DNA of 12,146 nt from QHWK01 sp035315685 (GTDB taxonomy: Bacteria > Acidobacteriota > Vicinamibacteria > Vicinamibacterales > CAVVIG01): positions 1-12,146 of the forward strand of contig DATFXR010000155.1 in the NCBI GenBank assembly GCA_035315685.1. Direction: 5' to 3'. The position numbers and the translations under genes are program-made. Positions 1 through 7,002 of the stretch are shown one piece after another. Numbering within the stretch: position 1 is the first letter of the stretch; each line of letters opens with the position of its first letter. Under the pieces are notes generated by a model. It was not told where the DNA came from. It saw only the letters and a program-made list of their open reading frames with translations, and did no database searches.

Positions 1-63
1 CAGTCGCGTCGAGGTGTTGTCACAGGATGGTGAACGAGTCCTCTGCCGACGATCGGTGAGCGC

Positions 64-846
64 GTGGCGGGATCGGCGCTCCGTTCTGGCGGTGTGGCCC
101 GCCGCCGAGCACCCGTTGGCGTCGATGCTCGATCGCCTCGCGTGGTCCAGAACAGCCGTCCCGAGTTGGTGCTGGTCTCAGGTTATTCCGGTGTCGGCAA
201 GTCGTCCGTGGTCAACGAACTGCACAAGGTACTCGGACCGCCGGTCGATCTCATCGCGTCGGGTAAGTTCGATCAATCCAGTCGCGACATTCCGTACTCG
301 ACGCTCGCTCATGCCTTTCAGAGCCTCACACGCGGACTTCTCGCCAAGAGCGATGCCGACCTCGCGACGTGGCGAGATGCGCTGCGCGAAGCGCTCGGCC
401 CGAACGGCCGGCTGATGACCGACCTCGTTCCCGAGCTCGCGCTCATCATTGGAGAGCAGCCTCCCGTCTCCGACTTGCCGGCACAGACCGCGCAACGACG
501 GTTTCACCTCGTCTTTCGACGATTCATCGGCGTCTTCGAACGTGCGCACCATCCGCTGGCGCTGTTCCTCGACGATCTGCAATGGGCCGATCCCGCAACA
601 TTGCACGCGATCGAGGATCTGCTGACACGCTCGGATGTTCAGCATCTGCTGGTGATAGGAGCGTACCGTGACCACGAGGTGGATCCGGGCCATCCGCTCC
701 TGCACAGGATTGCGGCGATTCGCGAGGCTGGGACAGCGGTGACCGACATACGGCTGACAGCACTCACGGGCGCGCATGTGCAACAGCTTGTCGCCGACGC
801 GCTTCGCTGTGAACCGGGGTACACCGACTCGCTCGCCCGCTCCTAA
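64..846 (+). pseudogene. AAA/NTPase domain fragment of a large hybrid signalling kinase
   Basis: This is the NTP-binding domain that, in large multidomain kinases, sits between an N-terminal Ser/Thr kinase domain and GAF plus histidine kinase domains. From the GTG at 64, a Walker A motif GYSGVGKS lies at residues 40-47, a Walker B stretch LALFLDD at 165-171, and an arginine-containing YRDHE at 201-205. Similarity to the family, judged from memory, is solid from about residue 30 to 258 and then stops abruptly at the CEPGYTDSLA region, where a stop codon follows. The rest of the ATPase and all downstream sensor domains are missing. At the left, a linker-like sequence (AAEHPLASMLDRLA, about 106-147) reads in a different frame from VVQNSRPELVLVSG, which suggests a frameshift near 135-148. 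The kinase domain would lie beyond the window. I read it as a relic of a protein normally over 1500 residues long. The GTG is only the first start codon in frame, not a supported start. Confidence 0.75.
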
Positions 847-1023
847 TCGTGATGTCCTCGGAATCAGGAGCAGAACCGCCACCAACGTCTCGAACGTCGC
901 CGACGCCAGCCGGAATACCGGCTGCGACACGACGCCACGGAACGCTTGCGACATTCGGGTGAACAGGGCCACCGCACCACGTACCCGCGCAAAATTGAGA
1001 AGGATCGCGGCATATAGAAGGTT
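838..1023 (-). pseudogene. DoxX-like membrane protein fragment
   Basis: About 62 codons on the minus strand read AVALFTRMSQAFRGVVSQPVFRLASATFETLVAVLLLIPRTSRLGA in outline. The pattern of a VALFT motif, then a hydrophobic helix ending in LLLIPRTSRLGA, resembles the second transmembrane region of DoxX-family proteins, small four-helix membrane proteins. A stop codon lies directly upstream in frame (1024-1026), so the first helix is damaged or shifted. The fragment ends at about 838, exactly where the opposite-strand NTPase fragment ends, so helices 3 and 4 are gone. The family call is from recalled sequence patterns and is moderate. That it is a broken gene meeting another broken gene end to end is better supported. 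Confidence 0.45.
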
Positions 1024-1142
1024 TCACCGAGAGCAACATACGAATTGTCGGCAGTCCGAGTCTCTTCCCCATGATCTTTTGCACCTCACCGTCTCACCTG
1101 AATGGCAGATTCAGCCGGTCGAACGGCATGTAGGTGGCCGGA

Positions 1143-1542
1143 TCAGACGTGGGTCGGACGCCGGAGCGTGTTGTGCGGGTCAATCACGAACTTCTTCGGC
1201 GCGCCCCGGTCGAAGGCCTGATAAGCTGCCGGCGCCTCGTCGAGCGAGATCACTTCTACGTTGACTGCCTTCGCGATGGGGATGCGATTCTTGAGCACGG
1301 CCATCATCAAGCCGCGGTTGTACTTCATCACCGGCGTTTGGCCGGTCGCGAATGAGTGCGACTTCGCCCAGCCGAGACCGAGCCTCAGGCTCAGGTTGCC
1401 GCGCTCGGCCGCCGCGTCCTTCGCACCCGGATCGTCGGTCACGTAGAGGCCCGGGATGCCGATTGCGCCCGCCGCGCGCACCGCCTCCATCAGCTGGTTG
1501 AGCACGACCGCCGGTTCGTCAGACGACTGCTCGGTTGCTCAT
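1143..1542 (-). pseudogene. fdhA: Internally deleted formaldehyde dehydrogenase (FdhA-type zinc alcohol dehydrogenase)
   Basis: Minus strand. The C-terminal ~120 codons (1505 down to 1143) are a clear match to glutathione-independent formaldehyde dehydrogenase: GIPGLYVTDDPG, LGLGWAKSHSF, TGQTPVMKYNRGLM, VISLDEAPAAY and KKFVIDPHNT are family landmarks. Just upstream an ATG at 1542-1540, preceded by a purine-rich GAGAGG, begins MSNRAVV, which is the usual N-terminus of the same enzyme, followed at once by a stop at 1521-1519. The C-terminal frame is one base off and starts being family-like at SDEPAVVLNQL. The intact enzyme is about 400 residues. Roughly 265 codons, including the catalytic zinc ligands and the NAD-binding fold, are therefore missing between the two pieces. 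The product cannot be a functional dehydrogenase. The gene normally oxidises formaldehyde to formate with NAD. Confidence 0.85.
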
Positions 1543-1841
1543 GGCCTTGACCTCTCGAAGAACGCGCGCGGCGTGGTCGCACGGTCGGCATCTCCTCGAC
1601 ACATGAAAGCAGACGTTTGGGACTGAATCCATCAGACGTTGCCGGACATCGCGACCGCGGCTCGATGCGCCGTTGCCTCGTATCGTGAATTGGATGCCCA
1701 CGACGTACGGCATGAAGGGAGCGGCATCAATTGGACGAACGTTTCGGCAATGCCTGGGCGTCAGTCGACACAATCACCCAATCGATTCGTGCTCGGGCGC
1801 GTGGTCACGTTCTCGAGCACAATGATGGAGGAGGGCGCATC
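1543..1841. other. Intergenic region between fdhA relic and monooxygenase-like gene
   Basis: About 300 bases between the divergent fdhA relic (minus) and the secreted monooxygenase-like gene (plus). Open frames exist on both strands but carry no motif I recognise. It should hold the promoters of both genes, but no convincing -35/-10 pair stands out. Confidence 0.4.
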
Positions 1842-2453
1842 ATGAAGGTGTCCGTCGTTCTGACGTCGACAGCGATGGCACTCGCGCAGGTCGCGGCTCA
1901 GGCGCATTTCCAATTGCTCGAGCCGACGTCCTGGCTGATCGAAGATCAGCGTGGCGATCCGCAGAAGGGTGGCCCCTGCGGCGGAACAAATGCGGATTGG
2001 GGGAAACCGAGCTACGTAATCAGCAAGGCAGCAGGTGGTCAGAAGCTGCACATCAAAGTACAAGAGACGATTTATCACCCCGGTCACTACCGCGTGGCAC
2101 TCGCCGTGAATTCGCCGACCGAGCTGCCGCTCGATCCGACGACGGAAACTCGGGAGACCGATCGCGGCCCGTGGTCCGTCTCGGCAGAGATTCAGAATCC
2201 ACCACAGATTCCGGTGCTCGCCGACGGATTGTTCGTCCACTCGACGCGGCCGACCGGGCCGATGCCGCCCTGGGAGACCGACGTGCAGCTGCCGAACATC
2301 ACCTGTAAGAAGTGCACGTTGCAGGTCATTCAGTTCATGGCCGACCACCCGTTCAACAATCCTGGGGGCTATTCGTACCACCACTGCGCGGAGTTGCAGA
2401 TCAGGGCGGATCCGTCGAAGCCGATCGATCGAGGGTGGCCGGCGGAACGCTAA
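1842..2453 (+). CDS. Secreted polysaccharide monooxygenase-like protein (SCE4755-type), histidine-brace candidate
   Basis: A 203-residue exported protein. The ATG at 1842 is preceded by a strong GGAGGAGGG ribosome site (1828-1834 region) and followed by a signal peptide (residues 1-21) ending in AQA, so cleavage leaves His22 as residue 1 of the mature protein. An N-terminal histidine after signal cleavage is the hallmark of copper lytic polysaccharide monooxygenases and their relatives, where it forms half of the histidine brace. Candidate partner histidines are H79 and H82 in YHPGHYRVAL. Four cysteines (C46, C155, C158, C182) could form two disulfides, and the C-terminal TLQVIQFMADH ... YSYHHCAELQI is typical of the group annotated as SCE4755 family polysaccharide monooxygenase-like. 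Activity in this subfamily is not known to me: it may oxidise a polymer or handle copper as BIM1/X325 proteins do. It is the only intact gene in the left third. The longer in-frame opening from 1731 lacks a ribosome site. Confidence 0.85.
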   Translation: MKVSVVLTSTAMALAQVAAQAHFQLLEPTSWLIEDQRGDPQKGGPCGGTNADWGKPSYVISKAAGGQKLHIKVQETIYHPGHYRVALAVNSPTELPLDPTTETRETDRGPWSVSAEIQNPPQIPVLADGLFVHSTRPTGPMPPWETDVQLPNITCKKCTLQVIQFMADHPFNNPGGYSYHHCAELQIRADPSKPIDRGWPAER

Positions 2454-2545
2454 TCAATCGAAAAAATGGTCCAATAAACTCGTCACCGACGATCTTGTCG
2501 GATCGATCGATGAGTGCGAAGAGCCTCGCAATACGAAGACTGGCA

Positions 2546-2700
2546 GCCCGCGTGGATCGTCGATCGCGCCAGGCCGGTCGCCCGAGCCACCACGCTCACG
2601 CCGCCATACCGCAGTTCGCGCGCCTCCGCTGCCGCCCACTGTCGTCGACGGCGCTCGTCCAATTCCGGAGCCACGACACGATATTTCCGCCGAATCAACT
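2546..2700 (-). pseudogene. ISAzo13-type transposase N-terminal fragment
   Basis: About 50 codons on the minus strand read IRRKYRVVAPELDERRRRQ, then WAAAEARELRYGGVSVVARA, then TGLARSTIHAG. This matches the N-terminal helix-turn-helix region of ISAzo13-family transposases as I recall them (Ix+RYx.LAPxLDERxRRxWAAAEA...GGxxxVARATGxxxSTI). It stops after STIHAG at about 2546 and has no DDE catalytic core. Its 5' end at about 2697 runs straight into the integrase fragment on the other strand. It is a dead remnant of roughly an eighth of a full transposase. Confidence 0.7.
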
Positions 2701-2851
2701 GGCGGGCCACCAGGAGCTCGAGACGACCCAGCGCTACATGCACCTCAGCCCAGCAGCCATTCGTGGTGCGATTCGACCGCTGGAACCGCCTGCGTCCGTC
2801 GGCTGTTTTGGAGACGGTTTGGAGACGAGCCTGGCTGGAAGCCGAAAATGA
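2693..2851 (+). pseudogene. C-terminal fragment of a tyrosine recombinase (phage/island integrase)
   Basis: In frame on the plus strand, LAGHQELETTQRYMHLSPAA is the canonical C-terminal end of a tyrosine recombinase: the GH of the catalytic box, then the nucleophile Tyr in TTQRYMHLS. A short variable tail (GDGLETSLAGSRK) follows and ends at a TGA at 2849-2851. Only the last ~50 codons remain. The N-terminal core-binding and most of the catalytic domain, including the first catalytic Arg, have been replaced by the ISAzo13 fragment. Its stop lies about 20 bases before the tRNA 3' end at 2871-2896, the usual layout of an integrase next to its attachment site. Confidence 0.85.
2806..2827 (+). repeat. 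Copy 1 of a 22-nt direct repeat in an integrase tail
   Basis: The 22 nt from TTTTGGAGACGG to TTTGGAGACG recur at 3023-3044 with two mismatches. Each copy is itself a tandem of a 10-base unit, TTTGGAGACG. In copy 1 it encodes the FGDGLET tail of the integrase fragment. Confidence 0.8.
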
Positions 2852-2870
2852 GCGGAAACAAAGGGGACGT

Positions 2871-2896
2871 TGGTTGCGGAGGCGGGATTTGAACCC
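2871..2896 (-). other. tRNA 3'-end fragment, likely attachment site (att) of an integrated element
   Basis: Read on the minus strand from 2896 to 2871 this is a tRNA 3' terminus: GGG, T-loop TTCAAAT, CCCGC, acceptor CTCCGCA, discriminator A and the encoded CCA. No tRNA body precedes it. The bases 5' of GGG (TTAATT) cannot complete the five-pair T stem, which would need GCGGG, so identity to a tRNA stops inside the stem. A bare tRNA 3' end just beyond an integrase C-terminus is how attL/attR sites of tyrosine-integrase elements look. The CA-A-CCA end would suit an initiator tRNA-Met (mispaired position 72), but that identity is a guess. Confidence 0.75.
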
Positions 2897-3022
2897 AATT
2901 AACAGCCTCCCCTAACTTGCTGATGGCGCGCGACTTTTGGTCCAAGCGTGTGATATTCCAGAACTTAAAGCGATTCGATCGGTTCCCCGCGGTCCTTCCG
3001 AGTGCGCTCGAATCCACCCCAG

Positions 3023-3044
3023 TCTTGGAGACGGCTTGGAGACG
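3023..3044 (+). repeat. Copy 2 of the 22-nt direct repeat, possible second integrase tail
   Basis: TCTTGGAGACGGC followed by TTGGAGACG differs from copy 1 (2806-2827) at two positions and lies 217 bases downstream. In one plus frame it encodes SLGDGLETAT, like the FGDGLET end of the integrase fragment, but no catalytic integrase sequence precedes it. It is probably the tail of a second, otherwise lost integrase. Confidence 0.65.
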
Positions 3045-3082
3045 GCAACGCTCTGGCAACCGACAGTCTCCGATATAGCGCC

Positions 3083-3315
3083 TCACCGTCCGTGGCGATA
3101 CCGGACCGCCGCGATCCGTGTCGCATCGTCGGCACGACCGGCTTCACTTGGCGTTCGACGTGCAACGTCAGCTGCTTGTTCAGTAACAGATTCTCAGCGG
3201 CCAGATGGGCATCCGACCGGGCCGCCGCGGCAACGAAGCGTGCGACGTCACCCCAGAGACGCACGTCGGTTTGGAAGGCTGCGCGAACAGCGAGAGCGGC
3301 CCATACTCGCGGCAA
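3083..3315 (-). pseudogene. N-terminal fragment of an integrase-core (DDE) transposase, frameshifted
   Basis: Minus strand from a possible TTG at 3315. The stretch VRLWGDVARFVAAAARSDAH, then LAAENLLLNKQLTLHVERQVKP, resembles the N-terminus of integrase-core transposases (RSRAHLAAENLFLRKQLALY type). After VKP at about 3135 the family-like sequence resumes in another frame as GRADDATRIAAVR, so there is a frameshift. A stop follows at 3083-3085. The helix-turn-helix remainder and the catalytic DDE core are absent. The family assignment rests on recalled patterns. It borders the integrase-tail repeat on its inner side. Confidence 0.55.
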
Positions 3316-3374
3316 TCATACCGGCTCAGAAAGGGCGTCGGAGGAACCTAAGGCCCGTTCGGTACGAGTTCCGA

Positions 3375-3420
3375 CTCTGCGCGCTCCGCGCCTGCTTTTC
3401 TGTGCGCCGGTCGCGCAGAG
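3375..3420. repeat. 9-bp perfect inverted repeat downstream of the TonB receptor
   Basis: CTCTGCGCG at 3375-3383 pairs perfectly with CGCGCAGAG at 3412-3420 around a 28-base spacer that has partial self-pairing. It lies 70 bases past the receptor stop codon. There is no T-tract on either strand, so it is not a classic intrinsic terminator, though it could help end or stabilise the receptor transcript. Confidence 0.35.
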
Positions 3421-3489
3421 CGTGATGTGGTGCAGGCCGAAGATCGTGGGACTCGATGTAGGTGCTTCGTTGTCTCCGTTGTCTCGCGA

Positions 3490-6400
3490 TTAGAAGAGGA
3501 TCTTTATCCCGAACTGAATCTGGCGCGCCGTGCTCGCGGTCGTCGTAATGCGGCCGGCCGTCGGACTGTAGGTCCCGCCGCCGTTCACCGTCTGCGCGAA
3601 CACGTTGGCTGACGGCTGTCCGAAGTTCACGTGGTCGGTCAGGTTGAACACTTCGGCGCGCAGTTGAATGGATGACGAGCCCTGAAGCCGGACGGTCTTC
3701 AACAGCGCGGCATCGAGCGTCGAAAAGCGGGGGCCGATCAGGCTGTTTCGGCCCGCGGTGCCGAGCGTGCCCGGCGCGGGCAGCGTGTACGCCGTCGGAT
3801 CGAACCACTGGTTGATGTTGCCGGTCACGATGCTGTCCGGATCGCGGCCGGCCGCGAGATTCGGGCGCTGCGCGCCGGTGCCAAGGCCCGATTGATCGAA
3901 GATCGTCGGCGTGAACGGCGCCCCGCTCGTCATGTTCAGAATCGCGCTCACCTGCCATCCCTCTTTGAGCCGATTCCCTTTGAACGGCAGCGCGACGACG
4001 GTGCTCGCGCGCAACGTGTGCGTCCGGTTGAAGCCGCACGGTCCCCAGTCGTACTCCGGATCGTACGGATTGGTCGACGCGGTGCCGCCTTCGCCGCCGA
4101 AGTTGCCCGAGCTGAGATCCGTGCACCTGGACAGCGTGTACGACACCTGCGCCTGCACGCCGCGGAAGAAGCGGCGATTGAGACTCGTCTGCAGCGAGTG
4201 GTACGTCGACGTCGCGAACGACGTGCCGGTGTTGAGCGTCGAGAACGCCGGGTTGAGGCGCGGGTTGGGCACGATGCCGACCGCGGCCGGCCCGCGCGGC
4301 GCGCCGTAGACGATCGATCCGTCGGCCAGCGTCTTCGCCGTCACCGGATTGAGGTCGCGCTGCTTGAAGAGGTTGGCGCTGCGCGACCCGATGTATCCGA
4401 TCGTCAGCAGCGTCTCGGCCCACACTTCACGCTGCATGTTGACGTTCCATTGCTCCTGATACGGCGTCTCCGCCGTCTGATAGTCGATACCCTGACTCTG
4501 CGTCGGCAGCGACGCCGCCACCGCCGTGAACGGTGTCGGAAAGTTCGGCGGCACGACCGACAGATCCTGCCGGCCGATCACGTACGGCGGATTCAGGTAG
4601 TAGGCGGAGCCGTAGACGCGCGGCGCGATCACGTTGTGGAAAACGCCGTAGCCCGCCCGGATCGACGTGCGATGATCCGACGACGGATCGTAGACGATGC
4701 CGAGCCGCGGATCGAAGTTCCTCAGCGAGGCGTTCGTTGCGAAGACGGTCTCGACCGGTGTGAAAGCCGCCGACCGCGGCGGATCGACGAGCGTGATGCC
4801 CGGCGTCACCGTGGCATTGGTCGTCGGCGCGTATCGCAGCCCGAGGTTCAGCGTCAGCCTCCGCCCCACTCGCCACTCGTCCTGCGCGTACGCCGTGGCG
4901 TCCCACTCGCGAAAGAGTCGGAACGCGTTGTCCTGCCCCGGCAGCGCGCCGACGACGGACGTCGGCTGGTTCTGCAGGAACGCTTGCAGGCTGCCGAAAG
5001 TCCACACGCCTCCCCACTGGAACGGCGCGTTGATGTCGGTCGCCTGGTGCTCGATCGAGCCGCCGACTTTCAGCGTGTGCGCGCCCGTCGTCCAGTAGAC
5101 GTCGTCGGCCACGGAGTACTTGCGCTGGAGAATGTCGAACGGGTTGAGCTGGTTCGCGCCAATCACCGTGATGCCGCTGCCTGGATTGACCGTGCCGTTC
5201 ATCCGTCCGTCGAAGAACTGCAGCGCGGAGACGCCGCCGGTGTTGTCGGCCAGCTCGCGCGTCCGGACGAAGCCGAAGCGCACCTGATTGACGACGCTCG
5301 ACGAGATCAGCCGCCGTTCCTCGGCGGTGAAGTACTGGTTGTTGGTGCGGTTGGCCGCCGGCCACAGCGGGATGTTCGATCCGCTGAACGGCTCGAAGAG
5401 ATAGGCCGTATCGGCGACGTAGCGCGCGAAGAGCGAGTCGTCCGCCGACAGCGTGTAGTCGAAGCGCCCGAGGACGTAGTTCTCGTGTCCGGTCGTGCTC
5501 TCGACGCGGCTGATCTCGCCGACGCCGCCAGTAAGTGTCGTCGCCGGCAGCGGGTACAGATCGAGCGCCGGCTTGATGGCCGGGTTGACGCCAACGCTGG
5601 TCAGCACGCCGCCGATCGGGATCAACCCGTTGTGCGCGTTCGCGTCGGGAACTGTCGCGATGCGCGTCTCGGCGAGGCTCTGCGTGATGCCCTCGTAGGT
5701 GACGAACGCGAACGCCTTGTCGCGCCGGATCGGTCCGCCGAGACTGCCGCCGTACTGGTTCTTGCTGAACGGCGGGATCGGCTTGTTCGGGTCGTCGAAG
5801 TAGTTGCGCGCGTCGAACCGGCTGTTGCGCACGAACTCGAATCCGGATCCGTGAACGCTGTTGGTGCCGGATCGCGTGATCGCGTTGATGACGCCGCCGC
5901 CGCCGCCGAACTGCGCGCTGTAGGTATTGGTCAGCGCTTGGAATTCGGCGATCGCCTCGACCCCGAGCGTCGTCCCGAGCACGCCCGATCCGGCGGCGCG
6001 GTTCCAGAAGTTCGCGACGTTGGTGTTGTCGAGGAGGAACGCCTGCCCTTCGGGCCTGCCGCCCGCCACCGAGTACACGGTCTGCCGGCCGAACAGCGAC
6101 CCGGTGAAGGTCACCGTCGTCACCGCCGGCGCGAGGGTGATGAGCTGCGCGAAGTTCCGCCCGTTCAGCGGAAGATCCGAAATCTGCTTCTGCTCGATCG
6201 TCGTCGCGACGGCGCTCGACGTGGTGTTGACGATCGGGCTCTCGCCCGTCACCGTGACGGTCTCCTCGATCTGACCGAGCGGCAGCGCGAAGTCCACCAC
6301 GTTCTCGCTGCCGACGCGGAGGGTGATGCCCGTGTGCACGACGCTGCGGAATCCCGCCAGCGACGCGCGCACCTCGTAGGTGCCGATGGCGAGATCGGGC

Positions 6401-6627
6401 GCGTTGTACCGGCCTTGCGCGTTCGTGATCACCGTTTGCGCGATGCCGGTGTCGACATTCCTGACTTCGACCGTCGCGCCGGGCATCGCGGCGCCCGAGG
6501 CGTCCTGAACGATGCCCAGGATCGTCGCGCGAACGGCCTGAGCCTCGAGCGGCGCCTCGGCGACGCTCACGAAGAGCGCGAGAGTACAGGTCGCGATCGC
6601 TCCTCCCACCGTGGCGTTCGTCAGCAT
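3490..6627 (-). CDS. Oar-like TonB-dependent receptor with carboxypeptidase-regulatory-like N-terminal domain
   Basis: A 1045-residue outer-membrane protein. I chose the ATG at 6627 because AAAGGTGG lies just upstream. A GTG eight codons earlier has no such site. Residues 1-31 form a signal peptide ending LEAQA. Residues about 32-118 are a carboxypeptidase-regulatory-like beta-sandwich (ILGIVQDASGAAMPGATVEV, GRYNAPDLAIGTYEVRASLAGF). Residues about 123-250 form the plug (EETVTVTGESPIVNTTSSAV, ISDLPLNGRNF, FLLDNTNVANFWNRAAGSG), followed by a long beta-barrel that ends FGIKILF with the terminal Phe used for BAM recognition. This is the architecture of Oar/SusC-like receptors, which are expanded in Acidobacteriota. 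The substrate cannot be told and is probably an oligosaccharide or peptide. No frameshift is seen. The next gene upstream on the same strand ends only 66 bases away, so the two were probably an operon before the upstream gene was truncated. Very long open frames overlapping it are codon-bias shadows. Confidence 0.93.
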   Translation of the reverse strand: MLTNATVGGAIATCTLALFVSVAEAPLEAQAVRATILGIVQDASGAAMPGATVEVRNVDTGIAQTVITNAQGRYNAPDLAIGTYEVRASLAGFRSVVHTGITLRVGSENVVDFALPLGQIEETVTVTGESPIVNTTSSAVATTIEQKQISDLPLNGRNFAQLITLAPAVTTVTFTGSLFGRQTVYSVAGGRPEGQAFLLDNTNVANFWNRAAGSGVLGTTLGVEAIAEFQALTNTYSAQFGGGGGVINAITRSGTNSVHGSGFEFVRNSRFDARNYFDDPNKPIPPFSKNQYGGSLGGPIRRDKAFAFVTYEGITQSLAETRIATVPDANAHNGLIPIGGVLTSVGVNPAIKPALDLYPLPATTLTGGVGEISRVESTTGHENYVLGRFDYTLSADDSLFARYVADTAYLFEPFSGSNIPLWPAANRTNNQYFTAEERRLISSSVVNQVRFGFVRTRELADNTGGVSALQFFDGRMNGTVNPGSGITVIGANQLNPFDILQRKYSVADDVYWTTGAHTLKVGGSIEHQATDINAPFQWGGVWTFGSLQAFLQNQPTSVVGALPGQDNAFRLFREWDATAYAQDEWRVGRRLTLNLGLRYAPTTNATVTPGITLVDPPRSAAFTPVETVFATNASLRNFDPRLGIVYDPSSDHRTSIRAGYGVFHNVIAPRVYGSAYYLNPPYVIGRQDLSVVPPNFPTPFTAVAASLPTQSQGIDYQTAETPYQEQWNVNMQREVWAETLLTIGYIGSRSANLFKQRDLNPVTAKTLADGSIVYGAPRGPAAVGIVPNPRLNPAFSTLNTGTSFATSTYHSLQTSLNRRFFRGVQAQVSYTLSRCTDLSSGNFGGEGGTASTNPYDPEYDWGPCGFNRTHTLRASTVVALPFKGNRLKEGWQVSAILNMTSGAPFTPTIFDQSGLGTGAQRPNLAAGRDPDSIVTGNINQWFDPTAYTLPAPGTLGTAGRNSLIGPRFSTLDAALLKTVRLQGSSSIQLRAEVFNLTDHVNFGQPSANVFAQTVNGGGTYSPTAGRITTTASTARQIQFGIKILF

Positions 6628-6693
6628 CGACCCACCTTTCTTCGCCGGCACACGAATCTGGAACCATACGACGTGTGCGACCGAGGGCCCTCC

Positions 6694-6995
6694 TTACCGG
6701 GGTCTGGTCTTCGACGACGACGAGAGCTGCTGCAGCTTCACCATGTACTCGGGATACATCGTTTCCGCGCCGCCCATCGCGGGCTCGACGGGAATGCCGT
6801 TCTTCGTCGCGAACTCGTCGACGAACGGACTGCGGCCGCGCAGATCGTGCGGCACCGCGCCGGCGGCCCTGCCGGCGATCTCTTCGACGATCTCACACGG
6901 CCACAGCCAGGCCGCCTCGGGGAGCCGCCGCTGGTTCAGCACGAAGTTCTCGCTCTTCACCAGCGACTCGGTGAGATACACCGGATCTCTCAGCA
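6694..6995 (-). pseudogene. 3' end of an unrecognised gene upstream of the TonB receptor
   Basis: About 99 codons on the minus strand look like real protein: DPVYLTESLVKSENFVLNQR, then WPCEIVEEIAGRAAGAVPHD, FVDEFATKNGIPVE and GGAETMYPEYMVKL before the stop at 6694. I cannot name the family. Tails of this general type (DPVYLTEP..., PCE..., VPH.LPG, GGA.T.YPEY) occur in hypothetical proteins of Acidobacteriota near Oar-like receptors, as far as I recall. Upstream of about 6993 the frame stays open but becomes the shadow of a plus-strand transposase fragment, so the first part of the gene is gone. No start codon with a ribosome site is available inside the conserved part. Its stop is 66 bases from the receptor start, on the same strand. 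Confidence 0.6.
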
Positions 6996-7002
6996 ACGTG
7001 CG

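Noticed and set aside
1026..1142. Minus-strand peptide DPATYMPFDRLNLPFR ending in a stop, between the fdhA and DoxX relics
   Set aside because: It could be the end of another lost gene, but the open stretch is too short and I recognise no family.
3000..3020. GCTCGAATCC resembling a tRNA T-loop
   Set aside because: The flanking bases cannot form a T stem or acceptor, so it is a chance resemblance.
4427..6667. A 746-codon minus-strand frame overlapping the receptor
   Set aside because: Extremely Arg-rich and low in hydrophobic residues, with no domain signature: the typical shadow of a GC-rich gene.
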